A stretch of 64,000 nucleotides of DNA from Caprimulgus europaeus (Eukaryota > Chordata > Aves > Caprimulgiformes > Caprimulgidae): NCBI GenBank assembly GCA_907165065.1, contig OU015523.1, positions 16,553,834 to 16,617,833 on the forward strand. The letters run 5' to 3'. This document shows, piece by piece, positions 22,569 through 33,916 of this stretch. The notes under the pieces were generated by a model. It was not told the DNA's origin. It did not search any database and was given only the letters and a program-made list of their open reading frames with translations. Numbering within the stretch: position 1 is the first letter of the stretch; each line of letters opens with the position of its first letter. Position numbers and translations under genes: made by a program.

Positions 22569-25500
22569 CTGGACAAAAGAAAAAGGAAGGAGAGAGTTAG
22601 TTTCTACCACCCTCCACTGCTGTACCTTCGCAGACATCACGCAAAGAACTTACGAGTAAACATGGAAGCAGCAGCAAGTGCTAACGACTGGTCAGAAACT
22701 AAGACACTGAGCTTGGGCTCTAGCTCAGCCACAAACCTGTGGCATGATTTTAGGCAGATCCCTTTCCTGCTTTGTTCTCCAGTTCTAGTCCTTTTTTTTT
22801 TTCCCTCTCTCTTCTTTCAAGTCAAAGTGCAACCACTGCCCCGTTTATGTCTGTGTACAGTGCCTGGCAATACACAAGCTTTACAACTTCTGTTCCTACC
22901 AAAATTAACAGCAGCTGCAAGGCAAGGGATTCCACTGGCTATGAGTAAAGTCCCCTCCTCCCACCAAAATGAAAACCACATGAATTTCTGCAGAATTAAA
23001 CCGTTTTCTTCTGAAAGAGAGTATCATTAATGCTATGTTGCTCTGCACAACACAGTGTGAACCCCACAATACTCAACTGGCATCCAAAATCATTCCTGCT
23101 GCCTGCCAGTACCACCTTGTGGGTCTTTGCCCTGCATTCCCCTCTCACATGCTGCCGCAGGATGCAAGCCTTCCTGGTTTTCATGGGCAAGGTTCAGTTT
23201 TTCAGTGTTAGGTCTGTGAGGATCCAATCCTTTGTTCTGTTTCCTGCCCTCTCAAGAGCTCCAATTTCATGCAGCCTTTCACTGCCACCATACTATAAAG
23301 TTACCATGCTAATTCTTTTGTCTGTTATTATCACCTCATAGCAGAGAAAGAATAAATTTTAATAAAAGAGAGCTTTGATATGGAAAACACACCAGAAAAT
23401 TGCCACCTGTGGGAAGAACTAAGTGAAGCAAAGGCAGTGGTTAAAGACAATGCACACAAAACAGGCTGGATCAAAGAGAAGAAAACACAAAAAACGCGGA
23501 AGGTTATTTTATACCAGCTTTCAAAATACATATGAGACCCTGGAGAGATAGTGCGAGCAGAAGGAATAAAATAACTCCACATTGCTACTAGTTCAACCCA
23601 GGTGTCTTTTACAAAAGTTTGCTGATTCCTGGGGATGTATTTGGGAGCCAAACCTAGGACTGACAAGATGAACTACTCAAGGTACTGCCCAAGCTTCTCG
23701 GGGTTCACTGGGAACGATGAGCTGCTGTCCCTCCTGGCAGGCACCACGTGGAGTGGCGAACCTGCTCTCTCCATCCGCACGCACCACACAGTGCTGCTCT
23801 AAGAAAACCACAGAAGAGTTTTCAGTGATCTTACCACCAACAGTGAAGGATCTCCACATCCACTTCAACCACTAACAGAGAAAAAAAGAGAAAGAAAAGA
23901 AAGAAAAAAAAAAAAGGCTACACCAAATAATATAATATTACTTACAAGGAAAGGAGGGAGAAAAAAAAAACAACAAAAAAAACAAGAGAGAAGAGGGAGA
24001 GGTCCTCAAAAAAAAAAAGTCATACATGCAGTCATACTAATAACCACAATTTTTTGGGGGGGTTTGTTTTCCCCTTTGGTTTTCAAGGACACAAGGATAG
24101 AATCACTGAAACAAAGAAGGGAAGCCTGAATTATTCTTAGTCTCCTCCTCCTTGTCTCCTGGCCCTCAAGATCATATTTTCCAATGAATTCTTTCTGTTC
24201 TTAGATAAATGACACTGAAGACCACTTCAGTCTCTGCCTCATTGTTTTAAAAGACACAGAAAAATTAGCTTAGCACTCTCATTTGCATCCTTTCCCCTGA
24301 TTTTCCACATGGGAAATCATCAGAATAGCCTGTAAGGTACTGACAGCATGGGTCTCTACTACTCTCCAAAGGAAACCTGAGAACAGAACTAGTTTTTCTT
24401 CTGTTGATACCCATTAGCTCTGTTGTCAGAACAGGAAAGAAAACGCCAGCAACAGAGCAAGACATCCAACTGGCCTACAAAATAAGGACATCTACACAGT
24501 TCAGTACAGTTACATACATCTAAGTAAATAAATAAATAAAATCAGGAGGATCAGTAAATCTAAGCTGCATGCTGATAGCACACACTACTTTCTACTGTCA
24601 ACTCCTAACAAACAACTGGAAAGCAACTTTGAGGGGCATTCAGTGACACATTTCACAGATACAGTAAGCTCAACTGTTGAACAATTCATTTTATAACACG
24701 AAGAGGAATTAAACAGTAACCAGCTTCTGCACTATCCAAAGAACAAATATAGACTTCAGAACCAAATGCAAACAAATCTAAGGCCGCAGTTATAAAAATC
24801 TTAACACTCAGCACACCTCCTTGGTGTATTTACTTACAGAGAGTGGTAAAACCATACTTCCATCACTACTCTCTCCTATACAGCCAACACTGACAACAGA
24901 AGAGCAAACAAGAAACTTTTTTCTCCTTCTACATCATCAGAGCTGTTCAATGAATTCTTACTACAGAATTAGCTAGCAGAGGTCCCACACATCCCTACAA
25001 GAGCACTACTCTCACTACTAACAGCTACCCCAACAAATCACATTTCTGCCAACTCTCAGCACTCCTTTCACCACAACCCTGGGACAAGCAGTGTTCAGTC
25101 TCAACATCATGTTACCTACGTACCACCACCCCCGCTCTGGCAGGCACAACGCAGTTCTGAATTAAAAATACACGTACAAAATAGTTATGTCTCAGAACCA
25201 CCACACATGCCCTGGAGGGAGCCCACCCCAAGTATTTAGGAGCATGCTTCCCAACAATCTACTCCAAACGCCAGACGCTGCTAACCCTGAGCAGAGTGCC
25301 CACAAGCCCATCTGCACCAGCTCACCTGGCAGCCGAATTCTCTTTCTGGTACCTGTCACGACCTTTGTTACTTACAGTATGAGGTATGACACATGCTGAC
25401 TGAGCACTGGAGAGAGTACCACCACCACTGTGAAATCAAGTCTCAAGTCACCCGTCTTCCTACAGTGCCCAACAACTTTGTCTTGAGTATTACAAACAAA

Positions 25501-26892
25501 TCTGGACCTGAACACAAGCAGATTAGTGGTGATTAACACAGTCACGTAGACATCCCAAAGCCTGGAAATCAACACGAAGAACAGCAAGGATTTGCCCTTT
25601 TTCTTTTTTTTCCTCCCCCTAAAAGAGCCACTTTAAACACACAAAGCTTCTTTTGACCTGGTAACTCTCCTACTGGTTTCGGGTTTTGTGAACTGTCCTA
25701 CACATCCTCAGGGGTATTCAGAACAGAATTCCAAGAGAGAAGGGAGAGGGCACTGATGGACAGGGGATTTTCCGGCTTCTGCCCCTCAAGGAAGAGATCT
25801 GACAGATCTGTTCTACAAAAGCTTCATCATCTTTTTCTAAGTGTGGTGGTCCTGCATATTTTAAAACCAGAGGTTGAAATGGACCCCTCACTCCACTGTT
25901 TGCCATACTAAGGACAACTACAAGCAATCATTCTAGGGTCCTGCAAGATTAGAATCTCTGTAAAGTTTGTTTTAACCACTTTTTTTTTTAAGTACTCTTG
26001 CAGTTGCTGTCAATAACCAATACTATTTATTCTGACAGTCTTTATTCTGCTTTTCCTCATAACAGCTGTACACTATAGCTGAAGTTGTGAAATATACAGA
26101 ACACACTATGGAGAATGTGGGCAGATGGGGGCAAGGGGACTAAGATGTGAAAAAGCAACAGGAAAAAAGAGGGAAGAGGAAAATCTCAATTAAGGAGAGT
26201 GAGAAAAAAGTTAAGATACTGAACTTAACATGCAGGGAATGACTACAGATGTTTGCTAAAAATCAATTTATTAAATTCATAGCCTCCCACTTTATCAGAA
26301 GCGGACAGCATCCTTATAAAAAGTTAAGACAAATGCTAACCTCTGATGCACACAGGCTAGTGCAAATTAACAGTCCCCCATAAGAAATTTTTTTTCCACA
26401 AATAAAATATTAAAAATTAACTACCCATGGAAAAAAACATAACAAAACATTAGGAAGTAATCAGCAGTATTAGTCAGAAGAACAAACTTCCAAAATACTT
26501 TTTTTTTTTTAATATCAGGAAGAGCACACAGGTGTAAAATTGCTAAGGTACAAGGATGTTAAATGATGGACATAAACTCTGAACTTACTGCACCACCCTT
26601 ATTTCTACCCTCCTATTCAGTCAGGTGACCTCTCCCACATTCCAATTTCCTTTGTCAGCTTTGTGAGATCCCTTTAGAAGCAGATGCTACTGAAAGTTCC
26701 CAGTACCTGCCTCTGACAAACATTCAGACTCTGTGCTACTGCCAGTGCGAATGATTTCACATGATAACTAAAACCACATCTCCACTGAGTTCTATGGCAG
26801 CCACAGAATGTCACTCTTGCTTAAAATACACTCGAGCACTTCAACAGAGCAGCATAAATAGGCATACACAATCACAACAATTAGTCACTCTC
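22569..26892 (-). other. B4GALT4 5' intron, first part
   Basis: Left part of the roughly 15.9 kb intron that separates the coding exons from the CpG-island exon. A purine-rich tract lies at 23876-24020 and an (AAAT)n run near 24523-24541. No exon or mobile-element similarity was recognised. Confidence 0.65.
23876..24020 (+). repeat. A/G-rich (polypurine) low-complexity tract
   Basis: Two blocks of nearly pure A and G (23876-23916 and about 23948-24018) with GAAA and AGAAAG runs, separated by AT-rich sequence. Confidence 0.7.
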
Positions 26893-27540
26893 AATTAATC
26901 ACAACACACAAGCAGAAGGGCATAATACTCCACATGATTTTCTTGTCCTGCATGTGCTTGGAAATGGTTTCCAGGATTTGCTCCTCCATCATCTTCTGAG
27001 GTATCGAGGTGAGGCTGACCGGTCTACAGTTCCCTGGGTCATACTTCTTGTCCTTCCTGAAGACAGGAGTGACTTTTGCTTTCCTCCAGTCTGCAGGCAC
27101 TTCTCCCAGTCACCATGATCAATCAAAGATCATCATGAGTGGTCTCACAATGACATGAGGCAGCTTCCTCAGCACTCATGAATGCATCCCATCATGGCCC
27201 CTGGACCTCTGTACGGCCAGTTTGCTTAAGCATTCCCCGATCTCTTAAGAAATTCTCTCCCACCAAGGGTACATCTTCCTTGCTCAGCTGTTTCCCTCTG
27301 GTCTCTGGGATTCCTGAATCCCAGTCTTGCTAGTAAAGACGAAGGTAAAGAAGGCATTCAGTAGCTCAGCCTTTTCCATGTCCTGCAGAGACAAGTCCTC
27401 CATCTCACTGAGCAACAAGCCCACATTTTCTTTCATCTTTGTTTTATTACCTACGTACTTACAGAAGCCCTTCTTGTCGTGTTCGATACCCCCAAATCTT
27501 GGCTGATATATTGGGTGGGGGGTGAGAAAGGCCACCCAGT
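26893..27540 (-). pseudogene. CR1 LINE ORF2 fragment (reverse-transcriptase N-terminal region)
   Basis: On the minus strand two pieces match the CR1 ORF2 pattern. The first is DKKGFCKYVGNKTKMKENVG, LLLSEMEDLSLQDMEKAEL, LNAFFTFVFTSKTGIQESQ. The second is ADWRKAKVTPVFRKDKKYDP, GNCRPVSLTSIPQKMMEEQI, LETISKHMQDKKI. The joining region (about 27095-27290) still resembles CR1 but is broken by stops and frameshifts, so this is a dead fragment lacking both ends. Confidence 0.85.
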
Positions 27541-27777
27541 TAGACATTAAAACAATAATTCAATCAGAAATTCAATACTAAACAAATTTTGCTATAAACA
27601 ATAATCCCCAAGATGCTGGAAATATGATTCTTTCTTCTGTACTTTGTGACTCAGGGTGACCATCCCTCAAATATAGGTGGGAAAACGTCTGTGGTGCAAC
27701 TATACTCTTCTCACAGCTCTCAAAAGTGTCTCTAGCTAGATGTGACCTTCATTAAAGGTACCAAGAAGCTTTCATAG

Positions 27778-28388
27778 TGCCCTGGTTTTCGGGATAGAGC
27801 TAGATTTCTTCTTAGTAGCTAGAATAATGCTGTGTTTTGGTTTCAGCGTGGGATTTGTTAGGAGAACATTGATAACTTAGCAATGTTTTCAAGTGTCGCT
27901 GGAAGTCAAAGGACTTTGTGTTTTGCTAGTCTGCAGGTGCAAGGTCTGGGGGCAGAGGGGGTGAGGAATATTAAAATGAGTAAGCCAAACTCGCATTTGG
28001 ATATGCCAATGGGATATTCCATATCATATAATGTCACCTTCAGCATATTAATGAGGGTCTCTCTCTTGTTGGGGCTTCCGCTCTTCCGGGATTGTGATTT
28101 CAGTTTTCAGGATTGTTGCTCCTCTGGGATCATTATCTGAGAATGGGACGGGCTTCATCAGTGGGCGGTGAGCAATTGCACTGTATATCACCTATTTGTA
28201 TGTTTTATTTTTACTATTATCACCACTATTATTGTCATCATTATCCTAAGTATTCTTTTATTTCAATTATTAAATTGTTCTTATCTCAACCTACAAATCT
28301 CCTTATCCCTCCAATTCTCTCCCCTATTTCCTGGGGGCGTGGAGAGTGAGTAGCTGTGTTTGGCTGTTAGCCGAGTGAAATCACCACA
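27778..28388 (+). mobile_element. Solo LTR, ERVL-like, with perfect 5-bp target duplication
   Basis: 611 bp, starting TGCCCTGGTTTTCGGG and ending AATCACCACA. The flanking 5-mers are both CATAG (27773-27777 and 28389-28393). Features shared with the 20129 element and with common bird LTRs are the CCTGGTTT start, a GTGAGCAATTGCACTGTATATCACC block at about 28166-28191, an AT-rich stretch and a TCTCAACCTACAAA-type U5. It lies antisense to the B4GALT4 5' intron. Confidence 0.85.
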
Positions 28389-28393
28389 CATAG

Positions 28394-31300
28394 GAACATA
28401 AAGTGCAACTGTTCTTGTGAAATAAATTCTTAGTGAAGCATAACCAAACCTAGTTTAGAAAGTTACAGCTGACTAGAAGGGCATAGCATTTCAGACCACA
28501 AGGTTAAACACACCATGGTATTCATTTCCAAATCTATGAAAAAAATAAACAGAGAAAACATCATTATCCAAATATGGTATCAGCCAGAATCCCAAAACCA
28601 GTGAAAAATGAGAAAGTTCTCCATGTATATGTAAACACACTCATACCCAGGCAGACACTGCAAACACAATTCTAAATATATATCCATGATCATATTGAGG
28701 CACATAAATACTGCACAATCTGTGTTTCCCAACACCATATCTGTACTGATAACTGTCCCTGTGCTCTGCAGCTTCCCTGGCAACTCAAGTTCTGTAGCCT
28801 GCTACGTTTTTTTGAAACATATGCCAAACCCTACTTGCATGCTCCAAGGTTCCTAGCCCTGCTCAGAGCAGGCTGCCTGTAGGAACCCATCAGAAATGCA
28901 GTGCTGTATGACTCGCGGCCAAACAGGGAGGTTCCGTTCTGATCCTGGCGCCTGTTGGCATGAACACAAAGCCCTAACTCGTCCCTCTCCATCCAGGCAG
29001 CCTAAAATAGTATGCAGCATTCCAGCAGGGACAAGGATTTTTCCTAAGCAAACCAGAAAGATTAGAGCCATCCATTTTCATTCAGAAAATACAGAAACAC
29101 ACATGCACTGGAGTCTGACGTTGTGCAAGCACAGAGCAAATGAGCAACATACACGCAAGGGCTTCAGGGTCAGTCTATCCATAGGCAGGGGACGTTTGCC
29201 TAGTAGCCTGATTGAAGCCATCAGCGTTACCAAGCTCAGAGATACCCAGAAACTCTAGACTAACAGCCATTCTTCTTCAACTAGGCAAAATTCCTAGGTA
29301 GCCAGTATCAGTAGAAAGATGGATTATTGGTAGCCCTGATCTAGATATTAGTGAAGGAAAGTAATCTATAAACAAAATCTGATATGCAGTTGCAGTTGAT
29401 AAAAACTCATTATTTCCCCCCCAATACATTTTTAGATAAAAAATATTATGATAACTATGGTAAGGCCTAGATTCACATGATTACTTATTGAAAAAGTTAT
29501 GTTTAAGAGTACAAATAACCAGTGAGAACATGCTTTGTACCTAGCTTTTTATATTTCATGTGCTTGTATTTAAAACAATTCACCCTGTATGGCACAGTTA
29601 GAGAGATACTTTCATTTGATGCATGGAAGATTCATTTTTAATTTACATAAACTAGCCTTCTGACTTTACCTGTTTCACACTGCCAGCAAGGACAAGTTTC
29701 CTATCATGCAGGATTTTCCAGAAGCCCCTGTAATGTCCTCAGGTTCATGCACAAGTTCCACAGACAGCAGAACAGGTTCAGCAGCAAAAAAATTCCCTTC
29801 AACCTAACTTTAAATTAAACTCTCATAAGTTGAAGCAGGAAATGAAGCATGAAAGAGTTCCTTGGGACTGCATTTATTAGCTTTGTACTATGCAGACTAT
29901 TATTATTTTATCTAGGCCAAAATCAAAAGCAGCAATAGGTTAGCTCTGGGAGTATCATGTAGTAGTACAGCAGTCTCCTTCATTAAATCCTCCAAGAAAG
30001 AATTAAATTCTTTACAACTGACAAGGTTGAAAGATCATTGTACAGCATCAGCTTTTCTATGTAAGACAGGTCAAGTCCTCAAGTTTTACAAGAGGATAAA
30101 CCTGCTCCTTTCACAGGCATTTCCTTCCTTTCAGCAGATTAGATTTTTAGTAAGGTATTAAGGTAATAGTTTTGAACAACTCTTTTATACAATACATATA
30201 ACCCTACTACCTCTTCCTATCAGAAAAACATCAATATTGAGAAATGAAGTCACAGGCTATTAAAAAAAAGCAAACAAAAAACAAACACAAGAAACCCAAT
30301 CCTCAGACAAACACCCTTTCCACTTCTTCAGGATTTCGAGCCAAACGAAACAACATTAAACCCCTCGCTGCTGCCGCCACATCCCTCCTTCCTGTAGAGC
30401 CGTCACTCCACAGAGTACGGAAAGCACGAGGCAAGCAGTAGACATTTTTCATCCAAGAAACCCCACACCATAAAGAGACCTCTGTTACCTCTCACATGCT
30501 GCAGGGCAGAGCTCAAAACTTGCAGGATGACTTAAAAAAATAATAAAAAAAAAAGAGCCAACACATCCCATTTTTTTCCAGCCGTAAAGGCTCCCTAGTG
30601 CCACCCCACCCGCTCCTCCCTGGGATGGCAGACAGCCTCTCTCCTGCCCTCCCAGCACAGCAGAACCAGCACTGGGACACTCGGGCACGTCGTGACAGAG
30701 CACTGTGCCAGAATCAACACCGCATACAAGTAATTACTATAACAAACCATCCAATCAGAAACAAAGGCTCAAGCCTTTGCTCCTAAAAAGAAATCATAAT
30801 TTTGACCTGAGCTCTTCTGGTACGTGCTCCATTTGGAGCTTTCTAACTTCAGAGACGCCATCTTACACAGACCACGCTGCCCGCCCTCTCGCCCTTTGGT
30901 GGACGAGTCCAGGCACTCCCACTGCACCCCTCTCCATCACCGCCCAGACATACTTACCGATGACAATGCCACCACGGACAGAAGCATGTCCTTCACGTAA
31001 GAGTCCTTCAAACAGGACCCAAAACACCACAGTTACCAACCAGGCTTTTCATAAAAGGTAACTTATTACAAGGTTGTCCCTTTTTCCACCACATTGCCCC
31101 GTAACACTCCTCTAGCACCCTCACAGAATCAGCAGGATGGAAAGAACAGAGGTGTCTCTGCCATCCTGCCCACCTGGGGCTGGGGCTGCCCCTGTCCCAG
31201 CCTACCAGGGCAGCAGCACTGGGATGTTCACTACGCTGGCCAAGCCCCAGCATGGCACAGAGCTGCCAGGAGAGTTTTGCTGCCAACCCACCTAAGTCCC

Positions 31301-32717
31301 CTCCCTAAGCTGCTATATATTAAGCTGACAAACACACTTCCTTTGGTATAGTTATACCTAGATGAGAGGAATTTATGAGCACATCTATGCCAGGTAAGGA
31401 GTGGGATTTCCTCATGCTTCCAGTCAATGTACAGATAATGACAAAACATATAGAAAGGATGAGGCCTGAGTACACAGAGAGTATGTGGCTAAGACACACG
31501 GTATGAGAGGTGGGAAGAGAAAGGACAGATACATCCTCATGACAAGTGTTAATCTCCTTTAACTCAAACCTGTTTGAATTCTTTGTGCAATACGCACATT
31601 CCAAGCAGGTAAGTGTTTCAAAGCTTCCCCAGTAAGCTTCCACTACGCCACAAAGGTCATCTTTATTAGGACTGCACAAGAGCCTTGTTTCAGACATTTA
31701 GTACTGCAGATAAAACCTTTAGGACTACTGTGTGTTTAACCTGTCAGCCACAAATCAGACCAGCCTGGATCTCGACTGTCACTGTCTTGCCTTCCTCTCC
31801 ACTCCAGTCCACAAGCTGCACTTTCTCTGCACCGGCATTGGCTCTCATGCAAACATGAGGTTAGCTAGATCAGGAGGCAAGCAGTGTTTCTAACATCCTT
31901 CTGTGATCCTCTGTCTTCCATTCCCACTGAAGAAGGTCAGAAGATGTGGTCCAAATACCAGCAGAAAAACAGTAGCTCAGCTTTCAGTTGAATAGGAACC
32001 GCTATTTTACGAGGGTGACAATATACATTTCCAGGCAATAACTGGGAACATTCTCCAACCTGACAGTTCTAGAGAGGAAATGTAGGAGTTAAAAAGAAAC
32101 AGACCAAGGTGCACTTGTAAGGTCTGATTAGAGTAACAGCCATTGCCAGCTAAAGCATTCCAGTTGTGTGAAAAATAAAAACAGATGTGCTGGCTCCACA
32201 TTCTTTTCTTGTTATTTATTACTTGATAACTACTTGATACTCAATGCAAAAGAATAAAAGTACTGGTAGCTCCAACTCCCTGAATTACACATAAGGGATA
32301 GATAACATACCAGGAAATAACCTAGATATTTAGCTTACGCAATATACTGTCTCCATTCTTGTGGGCATCACGGAAGAAGCGATTGCAACAGATGTAAATG
32401 AGGCAGGCAAATAAAATAAATCCACTTCATACAAAAGGAACATCGTAGCAGAAAAGCACTTAAAGAGGACTCTCCATGCATCTTTAACTCTGACACGCAG
32501 AGTGGAGATGAAAACAGAAGCATCAACATCTCACCTATCCCTAACAGGGACACCATTGTTCTTCCATCAAACATTACCCCAAACAAGAAGTGCTATTCCC
32601 CTCTTCCACCTGCTTTGGTTTATGATCAAAAAGCTCAATAACTTGCTCCATAGGGAACACACTGGACAAAAGAAGCTGTCCCTGAGCGCTGGCATGCATG
32701 GAGTCCACTGTCCTTTG
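28394..32717 (-). other. B4GALT4 5' intron, middle part
   Basis: No mobile element was recognised. A strong isolated minus-strand donor (TCG/GTAAGTATG, boundary 30958/30957) follows a locally GC-richer stretch (30830-30960). It could mark an unrecognised alternative exon, but no paired acceptor stands out. Confidence 0.55.
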
Positions 32718-33440
32718 AATGTGTGTGTATGATTTTCTGGGTGCCGCTCCCTCACTTTCCTCCTCCCCAAGAGGTCAGGGGGGGACAGTAAGACAGAAAA
32801 GCTCAGGGGTCAAGATAAAGACAGGTAATTGATAAAGACTTATCAATTACCATCACAGGCAAGGTAGACTCAACTTGGGGAAAATTAATTTACTGTCAAT
32901 TAAAAGTAGAGTAGGATGATGAGAGACAAAAACTCCCACCACCTTCCCTCCACACTTCTTCCCAGGCTCAACTTCACTCCTTCATTCCCACTTTCCTTAC
33001 TCCCCACTCTACAGCAGTGCAGGGGGATGGGGAATGGGGGTCAGTCCATAACAGCTCCTTCTTCCTCACATTTTTCTCCTGCTCCAGCATGGGTCCCTTC
33101 CATGGGCCACAGTTTCTGCCAGAAAATCTGCTCCTACGTGGGCTCCTCACTGTGTGCAGCATCCCTCAGGGCATGTCCATCTGCTGCGGCTCAGGGTCCT
33201 TCACATGCTGCAGTGTGGGTACCTGCTCCAGTGTGGTCCCCTCCACATGCTGCAGGGTGGGTACCTGCTCCAGTGTGGTCCTCTCCACATGCTGCAGTGT
33301 GGGTACCTGCTTCAGTGTGGTCCCCTCCACATGCTGCAGGGTGGGTACCTGCTCCATACCAGGACTGCCTTCTCCTTCTCTGACCTTGGTGTTCACAGAA
33401 CTGTTTCTCAGGTTGTTGGGTTTTTTTGTTGGTTCTTCCC
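32718..33440 (-). mobile_element. Truncated LTR, inverted, related to the 11562 LTR
   Basis: Read on the minus strand, it contains the same landmarks as the LTR at 11562-12699 in the same order: GGAGCAGG-type arrays, ACTGACCCCCATTCCCC, an AATTAAT stretch and CCAAGTTGAGTCTACCTTGCC. The 5' end of the LTR (right end here) is missing where it meets a CR1 copy at about 33457. The left end is eroded and its boundary is approximate. It contains the tandem array at 33202-33360 and the hairpin at 32824-32851. Confidence 0.65.
33202..33360 (+). repeat. 42-bp tandem repeat, 3.8 copies
   Basis: Copies start at 33202, 33244, 33286 and 33328, each beginning CACATGCTGCAG and containing GTGGGTACCTGC and CAGTGTGGTCC. 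Copies 1 and 3 read CTGCAGTGTGG where copies 2 and 4 read CTGCAGGGTGG, so the array is an 84-bp dimer repeated. 42 is divisible by three, which explains the repetitive open frames seen here in several frames. Confidence 0.9.
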
Positions 33441-33456
33441 CCGCCCCCCTCTGTTA

Positions 33457-33916
33457 GAACGAGTCCAGAGGAGGCCATGAGGATGATCCAAGGGCTGGAG
33501 CACCTCTGCTATGAGGACAGGCTGAGAGTTGGGGCTGTTCAGCCTGGAGAAGAGAAGGCTCCAGGGAGATCTTATAGTGGCCTTCCAGTACCTGAAGGGG
33601 CTACAGGAAGGCTGGGGAGGGACTTTTGACAAAGTCAGGGAGTGATAGAACAAGGGGAAATGGCTTTAAACTGGAAGAGGGGAGATTTAGATGAGATATG
33701 AGGAAGAAATTATTTCCTGTGAGGATGGTGAGACACTGGCCCAGGTTGCCCAGAGAAGCTGTGGCTGCCCCCTCCCTGGAAGTGTTCAAGGCCAGGCTGG
33801 ATGAGGCTTTGAGCAACCTGGTCTAGTGGAAGGTGTCCCTGCTGATGGCAGTGGGGCTGGAACTGGATGATCTTTAATGTCTCTTCCAACCCAGACCGTT
33901 CATGATTCTATGATCT
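33457..33916 (+). mobile_element. CR1 LINE 3' end
   Basis: It starts AACGAGTCCAGAGGAGGCCA and passes through GGGCTGTTCAGCCTGGAGAA and GTTGCCCAGAGAAGCTGTGG. It ends TCTTCCAACCCAGACCGTTC then ATGATTCTATGATCT, the characteristic CR1 octamer-repeat terminus. It is 5'-truncated, as usual for CR1. Confidence 0.92.

Noticed and set aside
32916-33480. Open frames up to 155 aa with repeated peptide units
   Set aside because: They are produced by the 42-bp tandem array, whose unit is a multiple of three. No start context, splice signals or known domain.
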